The notes beneath the pieces were generated by a model, which was given only the letters and a program-made list of their open reading frames with translations, was not told the DNA's origin and ran no database searches. Below are positions 1 to 7,961 of a stretch of DNA of 38,119 nucleotides, piece by piece; within the stretch, counting starts at the first letter, position 1; each line of letters starts with the position of its first letter. Position numbers and translations under genes: made by a program. The stretch lies in assembly GCA_046153015.1 (NCBI GenBank), contig JBJXGF010000077.1, positions 1-38,119 on the forward strand, given 5' to 3'. This stretch comes from JBJXGF01 sp046153015 (lineage in GTDB: Bacteria; Actinomycetota; Acidimicrobiia; Acidimicrobiales; CAIXPF01).

Positions 1-776
1 TGGTCGTCGGCGGGGAAGAACGCCTCGATCGACAGCTCGGCGACGGTGACGTCGAGCGCGGTGCCAAAGGTGGAGATGGTGCTGAAGAACGACAGCTCCT
101 CGCCGTCGACGGTGGTGAGCTCCATCGGCAGGAACAGCATCTGCGCCGGACCGGCGCCGATCGGGCTGGGCTGGGTGAGGTCCGGATACCCGCGCACCTC
201 GGCCAACAAGTCCTGCAGACCCGGGTCGCCGCTCACCAACGCTTCACGCTGCAGCCGAGTCAGCAGGTGGTGGGAGTACTCGCCCATGTTCCTGACGCGG
301 GGCGCGAGGCCTTCGGGGTGCAGCCCGAGCCGGTAGGCGTTGATCGGCGGCTCGATCAGGTGGGCCGCCACGCCGGGGGTGAACAGCCGCAGCGCGGCGG
401 CGTTGGCGGCCACGAGGTCCCACCGGCGGTTGACGATCACCGCCGGGTACGGCTCGTGGCCCGACAACACCCGATCCAACGCGTCCCGAACCGGGCCCAT
501 CTCCTCGTCCTCCAGCGAGCGCTCCCGGTAGACGGGCGCGTAGCCCGCGGCCAGCAGCAACGCGTTGCGCTCACGCAGCGGCGCCTCCAGGTGCTCCGCG
601 AGGTACAGCACCAGCTCCCGGCTCGGCTTCGACCGCCCTGTCTCCACGAAGCTCAGGTGCCGAGACGACACCTCGGCCTCCGACGCCAGCTCGAGCTGGC
701 TCAGGCGACGGCGCTGCCGCCACTCCCGCAGCAGCTCGCCGACACCGGTACGAACGGGAGTCTGCGTCGACGTCAT
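1..776 (-). CDS. XRE-family transcriptional regulator with MmyB-like ligand domain (C-terminus cut by window edge)
   Basis: The visible 258 residues begin with an XRE-type helix-turn-helix at about residues 12-65 (LLREWRQRRRLSQLELA, then SSRHLSFVETGRSKPSRE). They continue into the region typical of MmyB-like regulators: a GYAPVYRERSL segment, VNRRWDLVAANAAA, and a GEYSHHLLTRL segment. This family consists of cytoplasmic DNA-binding repressors or activators whose C-terminal PAS-like domain is thought to sense a small lipophilic ligand. The ATG at 774-776 is preferred because a TACCCT -10-like box lies 8 nt upstream (785-790 on the plus strand), which suggests a leaderless mRNA. The gene runs off the left edge, so its end and downstream target are not visible. 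The family call is firm; the ligand is unknown. Confidence 0.85.
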   Translation of the reverse strand, partial: MTSTQTPVRTGVGELLREWRQRRRLSQLELASEAEVSSRHLSFVETGRSKPSRELVLYLAEHLEAPLRERNALLLAAGYAPVYRERSLEDEEMGPVRDALDRVLSGHEPYPAVIVNRRWDLVAANAAALRLFTPGVAAHLIEPPINAYRLGLHPEGLAPRVRNMGEYSHHLLTRLQREALVSGDPGLQDLLAEVRGYPDLTQPSPIGAGPAQMLFLPMELTTVDGEELSFFSTISTFGTALDVTVAELSIEAFFPADD

Positions 777-842
777 CGACGCGCAGGGTACCGGCGCGCG
801 CGACGCGATTCACTTACCTGCGAGGTCAACCCTGCAGAGCGC

Positions 843-1001
843 TTACGTGTTCAGCTCGCGGTAGACCGAGTCGCCGGCCGCCTCGTCGGCGTCCTCCTTC
901 AGCGACCAACCGAGGGCGAAGGCGGCGAGCGCGCCGCTCATGGCCACGCCGACCGGCATGAGCACCACGAGGAACACGGCGAGGACGATCGCTCCGGCCA
1001 C
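843..1001 (-). CDS. small membrane protein, 52 aa
   Basis: This is a short reading frame starting with GTG at 999-1001. One long hydrophobic stretch (AGAIVLAVFLVVLMPVGVAM) runs into a second (GALAAFALGW), followed by an acidic soluble tail (KEDADEAAGDS). It therefore looks like a one- or two-span membrane protein with a charged C-terminus. A GGTAGG Shine-Dalgarno-like stretch sits 9 nt before the GTG and contains the stop codon of the upstream 2Fe-2S fusion gene (stop at 1012-1014), so the two are probably co-transcribed. Family and function are not recognised. The gene is credible because of the ribosome site and the clean membrane pattern, but it is small. Confidence 0.55.
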   Translation of the reverse strand: MAGAIVLAVFLVVLMPVGVAMSGALAAFALGWSLKEDADEAAGDSVYRELNT

Positions 1002-1011
1002 GGCGGCGATC

Positions 1012-2568
1012 CTACCGTGAGGCGCGCAGCGGCCGCCGAGTCGGCCACACCGGCGGGAACCCCTGGTGCGCCCACACCGCGGCGGCGACCGCGGCGAACA
1101 CCGCATCCCCGCCGTTGACCACCGCCGCGGCCGAGGGCTCGATCTCCACCTCGATGGGGGGCGTGTCGAGCGCCCGCAGCACACCGAACGAGCGGACCGT
1201 GAGGTCCTCCACCTCGCCCTCGGCGCTCACGGCGAGCGCTTCGGAGGTGACCCAGCTCGCCGCCATGTGGGCGGCGCCCACGCAGTAGGAGCGGAGCACG
1301 ACCTCGTCGAGCGGCTCGCCGCAGGCCACCCGCACCCGCAGCGATCCGTCGGCGCCCACCGCCGCCGAGGCCCGAGCCCCGGCCGGGGAGACCACCTCGG
1401 CCACGCCGCGAGCGGCGGCGGCGAGGGCGGCGGCCTCGGCCCAGCCGGCGCCCCGCAGGTCGGCGCTCACCGCCGGGCCGGCCACGTCGAGCTCGTCCAC
1501 CTCGGCAAAGACGCCGGCGGCGGCGAACCACCGGCGCATCGCCTCGGCCGCTCCCGGCGAGCGAGCCAGACGCACCGAGATGCGGCCCTGCGCATCGACG
1601 CCCGCCGCGATCGGGGGGCGCTTGGGCCCGAGGCGCACGGTGTCTTCCCGGGAGAGCAGCACCCGCACGCAGCGGCCCGTCTCGTCGGCCAAACGGCGGG
1701 CCGCGGCCGGCGCCGGCGAGGCGAGCTTGGCCCCGAACGCCCCGCCGTTGGCCAACGGGCTGGCCGGCTCGCCGCCAGGCTCGCACCACGAGGCGTCGGT
1801 CTCGAGATACGCCGGCTCGACCCAGCTCGTCTGCAGCGTGCGCACCCACGGACCGTCCGGGACCTCGATCGGGGGCCGCTCCTCGACCGTGCTGCGCCGG
1901 CCCTGCACCTTGCCGGCGGCGGCGCGCGCCTCGCGCAGCGTCTCGCCGAGGGCCCAACCGCCCCGTCCGTCGGGAACCGCCACCAGCGCGCCGGGCGGCG
2001 CGACATCGTCGGCGAAGCCGGCGCGCCCGAGCGCCACGTGCGGGCCGACCTGCTGGCGCCCACCGCTCTCGATGGCGGCGCGGGCCGACGCCGCGGCCAG
2101 GTCGCGAGCCGGCGACGGGGTGCCGGGGGCGGCGGCGACCGCGGCGGCCTCGAGGATCGTGCGCCAACCGGTGCAGCGGCAGAGGTGAGCCAGCAGCGCC
2201 CGTTCGACCGTCGCCGCGTCGGTCGGCTCAGCCAGGGCGGCCAGGCGCACGACGATCCCCGGCGTGCAGAACCCGCACTGGCTGGCCCCCGCGGCGCAGA
2301 ACGCGTCGGCCCAACGGGCCCGGATCGCTGGGTCGAGGCCGTCGACGGTGGTGACGGCCCGGCCGGCCACCCGGCGCACCGGCGTCACGCAGGCCACACG
2401 CGCCGCCCCGTCGACCAGCACCGTGCAGCAACCGCACTGGCCCTGGGGGCTGCAGCCGTCCTTCGGGGCGCGCACGCCCAGATCGTCCCGGAGCGCATCG
2501 AGCAGGGTCGCAGACTGGTCCGAGACCGTCACGGGGGCGCCGTCGAGGAGGAACGAGATCGGCATCAC
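1012..2568 (-). CDS. CoxS-type 2Fe-2S subunit fused to a shortened xanthine-dehydrogenase large-subunit-like region
   Basis: 518 aa. Residues 1-145 are a complete small subunit of the molybdenum hydroxylase family. A plant-type 2Fe-2S site has cysteines at 39, 45, 48 and 60 (GCSPQGQCGCCTVLVDG), and a second cluster domain has QCGFCTPG and LCRCTGW. From about residue 150 the protein resembles fragments of a large (Mo-binding) subunit: WVEPAYLETDASW, GGAFGAKL, RVLLSREDTVRLGPKR and, near the end, SFGVLRALDTPPIEVEIE. The large-subunit part is only about 365 residues against the usual 700-780, and the GxGE motif that carries the catalytic glutamate is replaced by VNGGDAV. It may carry electrons or have a structural role rather than being a full hydroxylase. 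Start is GTG at 2568 or ATG at 2565. The small membrane protein gene follows it directly. Confidence 0.8.
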   Translation of the reverse strand: MMPISFLLDGAPVTVSDQSATLLDALRDDLGVRAPKDGCSPQGQCGCCTVLVDGAARVACVTPVRRVAGRAVTTVDGLDPAIRARWADAFCAAGASQCGFCTPGIVVRLAALAEPTDAATVERALLAHLCRCTGWRTILEAAAVAAAPGTPSPARDLAAASARAAIESGGRQQVGPHVALGRAGFADDVAPPGALVAVPDGRGGWALGETLREARAAAGKVQGRRSTVEERPPIEVPDGPWVRTLQTSWVEPAYLETDASWCEPGGEPASPLANGGAFGAKLASPAPAAARRLADETGRCVRVLLSREDTVRLGPKRPPIAAGVDAQGRISVRLARSPGAAEAMRRWFAAAGVFAEVDELDVAGPAVSADLRGAGWAEAAALAAAARGVAEVVSPAGARASAAVGADGSLRVRVACGEPLDEVVLRSYCVGAAHMAASWVTSEALAVSAEGEVEDLTVRSFGVLRALDTPPIEVEIEPSAAAVVNGGDAVFAAVAAAVWAHQGFPPVWPTRRPLRASR

Positions 2569-2642
2569 CGCAGTGCTAGCAGCACGGAGGGAGCGGAGCC
2601 GCGTCGGGCGGGGCGGCGCCGGGCGCTAGCGTCGGGCCCCGA

Positions 2643-3581
2643 GTGACCGAGATCGCGCGACGCAACCGCCCGCCGGCGGCCGCCCCCGCCCTACCCGCCG
2701 GCCGCATCAGCCGCCGCCGTCTCCTGGCCGGCGCCGGCGCCGCCGCCCTGCTGGCGGCGTGCGGGAGCAGCGACGGCGAGGGAAGCGGATCCAGCGGCGA
2801 CGAGCACGTGCTCATCCCCGTGTTCGACGTGGGGCGGGCCGGGCCGATGCTGCGCACCGGCATCGAGCAGCGCACGGTGTGGACCCTGGCCGGCGCCGAC
2901 GGGGCCGTGCTCTCCGAGGGTCTGCCCGCGGCGCTGTCGTTCACGCTGAGCCTCGACGGCCAGCAGGTGGGCGCCCCGCTCGAGGCCACGCGGCACGAGG
3001 CCGGCGTGCCCCGCCCGTACTACCCGCTGCGCTTCACGGTGGCCCAGCCGGGCGTCTACACCGCCGCGGTCGACTTCCGCCGGCAGCGCCTCGAGCAGCA
3101 GTTCCTCGTCGGCTCGCCCGAGCAGGTGCCGCTCGTGCAGCCCGGCGAGGCGGCCATCCCCACGCCGACGCCGACCACGACCGACGCCAGGGGGGTGCGG
3201 CCGATCTGCACCCGCAACCCGGTGTGCCCGTTCCACGAGGTGTCCCTGGCCGACGCCTTGGGCCAGAAGCGGCCCACCGCGCTGTTGATCTCCACGCCGG
3301 CGTTCTGCCAGACCGCCGTGTGCGGGCCGGTGCTGGAGACCCTCGTCGAGGCGGCGCCCAGCTACCCGGGGGTCACCTTCGTGCACGGCGAGGTGTACAG
3401 CAACGGCGAGGAGCTGACCGGCGATCTCACCAAGGCGAAGATCGCCGAGGTGGTCACCGCCTACAAGCTCACCTTCGAGCCGAGCCTCGTGGTGATCGGC
3501 GCCGACGGCAAGGTGCTGGAGCGCCTCGACTTCGCGTTCGACCGGACCGAGACGACCAGCGCGCTGGATCGGCTGCGCTAG
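2643..3581 (+). CDS. Tat-exported lipoprotein with C-terminal thioredoxin-like domain
   Basis: 312 aa. The N-terminus has a twin-arginine-like RISRRRLLAG followed by a hydrophobic stretch and a lipobox, LLAAC, with the lipidated cysteine at residue 40. A Gly/Ser-rich linker follows. Residues about 55-160 look like an extracellular beta domain. Residues about 187-312 read as a thioredoxin/TlpA-like fold, with ALLISTPAFCQTAVCGPVLETL, a typical SLVVIGADGKVLERL strand and a preceding CTRNPVC pair (C189, C195). The active-site-like pair is C222 and C227 with four residues between, not the usual CxxC. It is likely a surface-anchored redox protein, but the substrate is unknown. The GTG start lies 10 nt after a TAGCGT -10-like box (2627-2632). 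It is divergent from the 2Fe-2S fusion gene, a 74-bp spacer away. Confidence 0.75.
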   Translation: MTEIARRNRPPAAAPALPAGRISRRRLLAGAGAAALLAACGSSDGEGSGSSGDEHVLIPVFDVGRAGPMLRTGIEQRTVWTLAGADGAVLSEGLPAALSFTLSLDGQQVGAPLEATRHEAGVPRPYYPLRFTVAQPGVYTAAVDFRRQRLEQQFLVGSPEQVPLVQPGEAAIPTPTPTTTDARGVRPICTRNPVCPFHEVSLADALGQKRPTALLISTPAFCQTAVCGPVLETLVEAAPSYPGVTFVHGEVYSNGEELTGDLTKAKIAEVVTAYKLTFEPSLVVIGADGKVLERLDFAFDRTETTSALDRLR

Positions 3582-3585
3582 CGCT

Positions 3586-3690
3586 CGGCCGGCTCAGCTG
3601 TGTCCATCCCGGGGGCTGCGCCCCCGGACCCCATCCACGGCCGGCTCGCTGGCGCTCCCCGACCGTGCAGCTGAGCTTCGCTCAGCTGAA
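3586..3690 (-). repeat. dispersed intergenic repeat with GC hairpin (copy 1)
   Basis: Read on the minus strand, this stretch shares a long run with plus-strand positions 26326-26385: GAGCGCCAGCGAGCCGG, then GGATGGGGTC, then a G5/C5 hairpin. Here the hairpin stem is CCGGGGGC/GCCCCCGG at 3609-3616 and 3620-3627. It also carries GCTCAGCTG/CAGCTGAGC inverted repeats at its flanks. It lies between convergent genes (lipoprotein and ErpA), so the hairpin probably also ends their transcripts. It looks like a REP-type element of this genome. Confidence 0.6.
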
Positions 3691-4002
3691 CGACTGCCCG
3701 CAGCCGCAGGTGCGCTGAGCGTTGGGGTTGTCGATGGCGAAGCCGGCCTGCTGCAGGCCGTCCTTGTAGTCGAGCGTGGCGCCCTTCAGCAGCGTGGCGC
3801 TCGACGGGTCGACCACGACCTTGACGCCGCCCTGCAGCTCGGTCAGGTCGTCCGACTCGATCTCGGTGTCGAAGAACATCTCGTAGCTGAAGCCCGAGCA
3901 GCCGCCCGGGCGCACGGCGACGCGCAGCGCCAGCTCGGAGTTGCCTTCGGACTCGATGAGCTCCTTGACCTTGACCGCTGCGGTGTCGGTGAGGGTGATC
4001 AC
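3682..4002 (-). CDS. erpA: A-type iron-sulfur carrier (ErpA/IscA/SufA family)
   Basis: 106 aa, the normal size for an A-type carrier. The three conserved cysteines are present: C35 in RPGGCSGFSY, and C99 and C101 in the C-terminal TCGCGQSF motif. These carriers receive 2Fe-2S or 4Fe-4S clusters and pass them to apo-enzymes in the cytoplasm. The GTG start at 4002 is chosen because GGAGG stands 7 nt before it; the reading frame remains open further upstream but without a ribosome site. It lies 88 bp downstream of the SufR-like regulator on the same strand, and the Mrp cluster carrier is divergent from that regulator, so this is a small Fe-S homeostasis block. ErpA is the most likely member, but the exact A-type subclass cannot be settled by eye. 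Confidence 0.9.
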   Translation of the reverse strand: MITLTDTAAVKVKELIESEGNSELALRVAVRPGGCSGFSYEMFFDTEIESDDLTELQGGVKVVVDPSSATLLKGATLDYKDGLQQAGFAIDNPNAQRTCGCGQSFS

Positions 4003-4090
4003 GGATGAGCCTCCTGGATGGGGCGGGTGGCGCAGCGCGCCGGCGCCCGCACGGGTGTGAACACTGGGGTCTGGCTCGCGATTCCCGCGC

Positions 4091-4822
4091 TCAGCGGCAC
4101 CTGAGGTCCACCTGGCAGGGGTCGCGATCGGCGAGGGAGCGGAAGCCGACGACCTCGGCCTCGGAGTCGGCGCAGCCGGCCACGAAGCCCTCGACCATGC
4201 CCTGGTGCAGGCTGCACACGAGGTCGGGGTTGGCCTCGGCCAGCTCGCGGAACGGGCAGTGCAGGAACGCGATCGTGGCCACCTCGTCGTCGGCGGCGGA
4301 TGCGGGATCGAATCCGAGCTCGGCGAGGTAGCGGCCGAGGGCCTCGGCGCAGGAGCCCACCGCCGCCCCGGCCGCGTCGGCTCGGCCCTGGCTGCGGCCG
4401 ACGTCGAGCGCTTCGCCGCCGCCGAGGCCGGCGTCGGACGCCAGGCGCACGAGCATGCGGGCGAGGAGGGGGAACACGGCCGGTTCGAGCCCGAGCGCCG
4501 GCGCCGAGGCGCTCGGCGCGTACCGGTGCTGTGGGCGGCCCACGCCCCCGCGGGCGTCGATGAACAGCTCGAGCAGGCCCGCTTCGCGCATGCGCTCGAG
4601 GTGGGGGCGAACGGTGTTGACGTGCAGGCCGAGCTGCTCGGCGATCTCGGCGGTGGCGAGCGGGCGGCGGGCCCGGGCGAGCTCGAGGTAGATGGCGTAA
4701 CGGGTGTTGTCTCCGAGGGCCTTGAACACCGCCAGCCGCGACACAGCCGGACCCGGGTGGTGCTCCTCCCCGGGCGCCGCATCGTCGCCCGGCAGGGCGA
4801 GGGGACGGTCTTCCGCGCTCAC
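4091..4822 (-). CDS. sufR: SufR-like iron-sulfur-sensing HTH repressor
   Basis: 243 aa. Residues about 28-100 form a winged helix-turn-helix (SRLAVFKALGDNTRYAIY, EIAEQLGLHVNTVRPHLERMREAGLL, GRPQHRY). The C-terminal half carries the SufR cysteine pattern: C189 in HCPFRELAEANPDLVC, C203, C217, and C236 and C242 near the end. In cyanobacteria and mycobacteria SufR binds a 4Fe-4S cluster and represses the suf operon when clusters are plentiful. The GTG start lies 6 nt from a TAATCT -10-like box (4829-4834), which suggests a leaderless transcript. The gene sits upstream of the ErpA gene in the same direction and divergent to mrp, so both are plausible targets. No sufBCDS operon is present in the window. 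Confidence 0.8.
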   Translation of the reverse strand: MSAEDRPLALPGDDAAPGEEHHPGPAVSRLAVFKALGDNTRYAIYLELARARRPLATAEIAEQLGLHVNTVRPHLERMREAGLLELFIDARGGVGRPQHRYAPSASAPALGLEPAVFPLLARMLVRLASDAGLGGGEALDVGRSQGRADAAGAAVGSCAEALGRYLAELGFDPASAADDEVATIAFLHCPFRELAEANPDLVCSLHQGMVEGFVAGCADSEAEVVGFRSLADRDPCQVDLRCR

Positions 4823-4862
4823 ACGGCTAGATTACACGGGCGCAGCCGGTAAAATCGTCGCC
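4823..4862. promoter_or_regulatory. compact divergent promoter region, sufR-like / mrp
   Basis: Forty bases separate two start codons in opposite directions. On the plus strand TAAAAT (4850-4855) is 7 nt before the mrp GTG. On the minus strand TAATCT (plus-strand 4829-4834) is 6 nt before the regulator GTG. Both transcripts are predicted to start at or next to the start codon. A regulator bound here would block both. The -35 boxes are poorly defined. Confidence 0.5.
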
Positions 4863-6101
4863 GTGACCACTCCCGTCCCGTCCGGCAGCAGCTTCGAGAC
4901 CGTCTCCTCGGCGCCGCCGCTCACCGAGGAGACGGTGATGAACCTCTTGCGAGGGGTGATCGACCCCGAGCTCGGCTCGGACATCGTCGAGCTCGGCATG
5001 GCCAAGAAGGCGGTGATCTCCCCCTCCGGCGAGGTGGTCGTGACCGTGGCGCTCACCACCTCGGGCTGCCCGTTGCGGGCGCAGCTCCAGAAAGACGTGA
5101 AGACGCGCGTCGGCGCCTATCCGGGCGTCACCTCCGTGAAGATCGACTGGACCGAGATGACCCAGGCGGAGAAGGCCCGGGCCATGGCCGCCGCCCGCTG
5201 GAACAAGGCCCAGGACGCGCCGCTCACCGCGGTCTCGCCGACCACCAAGGTGATCTGCATCGCCTCGGGCAAGGGCGGGGTGGGCAAGTCGTCGGTCACG
5301 GTCAACCTCGCGGTGGCGCTCGCCGCCCGGGGGCTGCGCGTCGGGGTGCTCGACGCCGACATCTGGGGTTTCTCGATCCCTCGCATGCTCGGCCTCGAAG
5401 GCCGGCTCCAGGGCGCGGCGGGCGTCGACGGCGCGAAACAGATCGCCCCGCACACCAAGACCGTGGGCGCCGGGCGGCTCGAGGTGGTGTCGATGGGGTT
5501 CCTCGTGGACCACGAGGACGATGCGCTGATGTGGCGGGGGCTGATCCTCAACCGGGCCGTGCAGCACTTCCTGGAAGACGTGCAGTGGGGCGAGCTCGAC
5601 TACCTGCTCATCGACATGCCGCCGGGCACCGGCGACGTGCAGATGGGCCTGGCCAGGATGCTGCCCCGGGCCGAGATGATCATCGTCACCACGCCGGCCA
5701 AGGCGGCGCAGATGGTGGCTGCTCGAGCGGCCACCATGGCCCGCAAGTGCTACCTCCGGGTGGCCGGGGTGATCGAGAACATGTCGGAGTTCCACGCGCC
5801 CGACGGGCAGGTCTTCGCCCTGTTCGGCCGGGGCGGCGGCGAAGCGCTGGCCGCCGAGGTGGGCGCACCGCTGCTCGGCTGCGTGCCGATCGAGCAGGCG
5901 GTGGCCGAGGGCGGCGACGCCGGCCAGCCGGTGGCCCTCGGCGAGGGTCCCGCGGCCGACGCGTTCCGGGCCATCGCCGCCAAGATCGTGGAGGAGACCG
6001 CGCCGCCGGTGGCCATGGCCGGCTGCAGCGCTCGGATGATGGAGGCGGCGCTGGCCGCGCTCGACGCGCTCGACGCCGAGGAGGCCGCCGCCGGCGCCTG
6101 A
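4863..6101 (+). CDS. mrp: Mrp/NBP35-family iron-sulfur carrier ATPase
   Basis: 412 aa. Residues about 20-98 are a MIP18/DUF59 domain (VIDPELGSDIVELGM, TTSGCPLRAQLQKDV). Residues from 128 on are the Mrp P-loop ATPase, with the deviant Walker A SGKGGVGKSS at 135-144, DADIWGFSIPRMLG, and DMPPGTGDVQM. The protein is a cytoplasmic Fe-S cluster carrier or assembly ATPase, and the neighbouring SufR-like and ErpA genes agree with this. The CxxC pair that many Mrp/Nbp35 proteins use to bind a cluster is absent: ENMSEFHAPDGQ stands where ENMS-F-CPxC is usual, as I recall for other actinobacterial Mrp proteins. GTG at 4863 is chosen for the 7-nt spacing from TAAAAT; upstream in-frame starts would overlap the divergent gene. 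Confidence 0.88.
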   Translation: MTTPVPSGSSFETVSSAPPLTEETVMNLLRGVIDPELGSDIVELGMAKKAVISPSGEVVVTVALTTSGCPLRAQLQKDVKTRVGAYPGVTSVKIDWTEMTQAEKARAMAAARWNKAQDAPLTAVSPTTKVICIASGKGGVGKSSVTVNLAVALAARGLRVGVLDADIWGFSIPRMLGLEGRLQGAAGVDGAKQIAPHTKTVGAGRLEVVSMGFLVDHEDDALMWRGLILNRAVQHFLEDVQWGELDYLLIDMPPGTGDVQMGLARMLPRAEMIIVTTPAKAAQMVAARAATMARKCYLRVAGVIENMSEFHAPDGQVFALFGRGGGEALAAEVGAPLLGCVPIEQAVAEGGDAGQPVALGEGPAADAFRAIAAKIVEETAPPVAMAGCSARMMEAALAALDALDAEEAAAGA

Positions 6102-6117
6102 GCCCGCGGCGGGGCCC

Positions 6118-6654
6118 TCAGCGGCCAGGCGGGAGCGGGCCCTTCGGCGCCTCACGAGCCGGGTCGTCGACCCGGTCCGCGTCGACCGGGTTCGCGTCGA
6201 CCAGGTTCGCGTCGACCACATCGGCGTCGACCACCGGGCCGCCGCCGAAACGCTCGAAACGGTCGAAGCCGGCGGCGCGCTCGACGCGCACGGCCACTCG
6301 GTGACGGAACCGCCGCATCAGCACCGTGCGCACCGCGGCCCGCACGGGGGGCAGCAGCAGGGCGATGCCGAGCAGGTCGGTGAGGAAGCCCGGCGTGAGC
6401 AGCAGGGCGCCGGCGAAGAGCACGAGGAAGCCGTCGACCAGCGACGCCCCCGGCAGCTCGCCCCGCTTGAGCTGGCCCTGGATCCGGGCGAGGAGGCCGA
6501 GGCCTTCGCGTTTGACCAGCCAGCCGCCGAGCGCGCTCACCACGATGAGCAGCGCGATCGTCTCCAGCACGCCGAACGCCTGCGCGGTCTGCACGATCAG
6601 GTACAGCTCGGCGATGGGCACGACCAGGAAGAGCAAGGCCAGCACGACGGCCAT
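6118..6654 (-). CDS. fxsA: FxsA-family membrane protein
   Basis: 178 aa. The first 115 residues match the FxsA family: ALLFLVVPIAELYLIVQ, a second helix, a cytoplasmic GLGLLARIQGQLKRGELP loop, then GALLLTPGFLTDLLG. FxsA is an inner-membrane protein of unknown biochemical role, named in E. coli for suppressing F-plasmid exclusion of phage T7. The tail (about 140-178) is extra and contains VDA-type repeats encoded by a 15-bp minisatellite. The ATG at 6652-6654 has a TAGCCT box 6 nt upstream, and the gene is divergent from selA over 39 bp. Its stop is 16 bp from the convergent mrp stop. Confidence 0.85.
   Translation of the reverse strand: MAVVLALLFLVVPIAELYLIVQTAQAFGVLETIALLIVVSALGGWLVKREGLGLLARIQGQLKRGELPGASLVDGFLVLFAGALLLTPGFLTDLLGIALLLPPVRAAVRTVLMRRFRHRVAVRVERAAGFDRFERFGGGPVVDADVVDANLVDANPVDADRVDDPAREAPKGPLPPGR
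6166..6240. repeat. 15-bp minisatellite, five units, inside the FxsA gene
   Basis: Five consecutive 15-bp units each begin GTCGACC on the plus strand (6166, 6181, 6196, 6211, 6226). They are in frame and encode repeated Val-Asp-Ala blocks in the soluble tail of the FxsA protein. The unit length keeps the frame, so copy number can change without breaking the gene. Confidence 0.8.
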
Positions 6655-6693
6655 GCGGCCAGGCTAGCGCCGGGCGTTGCGTAGGCTCGGGCG

Positions 6694-7950
6694 GTGACCG
6701 CTCGCCCCCCCTCGGTCGACGCGTTGGCCCGCTCGCTGCGCGGGTCCGGGCTGCCCCACCCGCTGCTGGTGGAGACGGCCCGGCGGGCCATCGCCGAGGG
6801 CAGGGTCGCCGAGGCGGACAGCCTGGCCCGGGAGCGGGCGCGGGCGCTGCTCCAGCCGGTGGTCAACGCCACCGGCGTGCTGCTGCACACCAACCTCGGG
6901 CGCGCCCCGTTCGCGTACGCCCAACCGGCCGCCTACACCAACCTCGAGCTGCGCCTCTCCACCGGCCAGCGGGGCTCGCGCCACGAGCACACCGCATCGC
7001 TGCTCGCCCTCGCCGCCGGCGCCGAGCGGGCGATCGTGGTGAACAACTGCGCGGCGGCGGTGCTGCTGGCCCTGGCCGCCCTCGCCGCCGGCCGGGGGGC
7101 GGCGGTCTCGCGCGCCGAGCTGGTGGAGATCGGCGGCGGGTTCCGGGTGCCCGACGTGATGGCGCAGTCCGGCGCCCGGCTGGTGGAGGTGGGCACGACC
7201 AACCGCACCCGCCGATCGGACTACGAGCGGGCCCTCGCCCGCCCGGGCGACGACGTGGCGGTGCTGCTCAAGGTGCACCAGTCCAACTACCGGATCGTCG
7301 GCTTCACCGAGACCGTCGAGGTGGCCGAGCTGGCCGGGCTGGGCGCCCCGGTGGTGGTGGATCTCGGCTCGGGGCTCCTCGACGCCGCCTGCCCGTGGCT
7401 GCCCGACGGGCCGCCGCCGTGGCTGGCCGGCGAGCCGGCGGCCCGCCAGAGCCTCGCCGCGGGGGCCGACCTCGTGCTGTTCTCGGGCGACAAGCTCCTC
7501 GGCGGCCCGCAGGCCGGGATCATCGCCGGGCGGGCCGAGCTGGTCGACGCCTGCGCCCGCCACCCGCTCGCCCGGGCGCTGCGGCCGGGGGGCCTCCTGC
7601 TCGGCGCCCTGGGCGAGCTGGCCCTCACCTACCTCGACCGGCGCGGCCTCGACATCCCGTTCTGGCGGATGGCCGTGCAGAGCACCGGCGCCCTGCGGGC
7701 CCGGGCGGAGGCGATCGGCGTCGGCGAGGTGGTCGACACGGCGGCCACGACCGGCGGCGGGACGCTCCCCGGCGTCGAGATCCCCAGCGTGGGTCTGGCC
7801 GTGCGCGGCGACCGGCTGGCCGCGCTGCGAGACGCCGAGCCGGCGATCATCGCCCGGGTGCACGAGCAGCGCACGATCTGCGATCTGCGCACGGTCGAGC
7901 CCGAGCACGACGCCCACCTCGGCGCGGCGCTGGCCGCGACCGTCTCGTAG
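6694..7950 (+). CDS. selA: L-seryl-tRNA(Sec) selenium transferase
   Basis: 418 aa. SelA is a PLP enzyme that converts seryl-tRNA(Sec) to selenocysteyl-tRNA(Sec) with selenophosphate. Diagnostic segments are NATGVLLHTNLGRAP, SRHEHTASLL, VVNNCAAAVLL, KVHQSNYRIVGF, VVVDLGSGLLD and the PLP-lysine motif FSGDKLLGGPQAG (Lys267). Near the end PGVEIPSVGLAV and VHEQRTICDLRTV agree with the family. Length is slightly below the E. coli enzyme. GTG at 6694 follows a TAGGCT box by 6 nt, so the mRNA is probably leaderless. selB follows 11 bp later. selD and a tRNA(Sec) gene are not in the window, so this organism should have them elsewhere. Confidence 0.95.
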   Translation: MTARPPSVDALARSLRGSGLPHPLLVETARRAIAEGRVAEADSLARERARALLQPVVNATGVLLHTNLGRAPFAYAQPAAYTNLELRLSTGQRGSRHEHTASLLALAAGAERAIVVNNCAAAVLLALAALAAGRGAAVSRAELVEIGGGFRVPDVMAQSGARLVEVGTTNRTRRSDYERALARPGDDVAVLLKVHQSNYRIVGFTETVEVAELAGLGAPVVVDLGSGLLDAACPWLPDGPPPWLAGEPAARQSLAAGADLVLFSGDKLLGGPQAGIIAGRAELVDACARHPLARALRPGGLLLGALGELALTYLDRRGLDIPFWRMAVQSTGALRARAEAIGVGEVVDTAATTGGGTLPGVEIPSVGLAVRGDRLAALRDAEPAIIARVHEQRTICDLRTVEPEHDAHLGAALAATVS

Positions 7951-7961
7951 GCTCGCCGACG

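Noticed and set aside
6655..6693. Search for tRNA(Sec) or a SECIS next to selA/selB
   Set aside because: The spacers are too short for tRNA(Sec), and no UGA followed by a convincing hairpin and continued homology was found.
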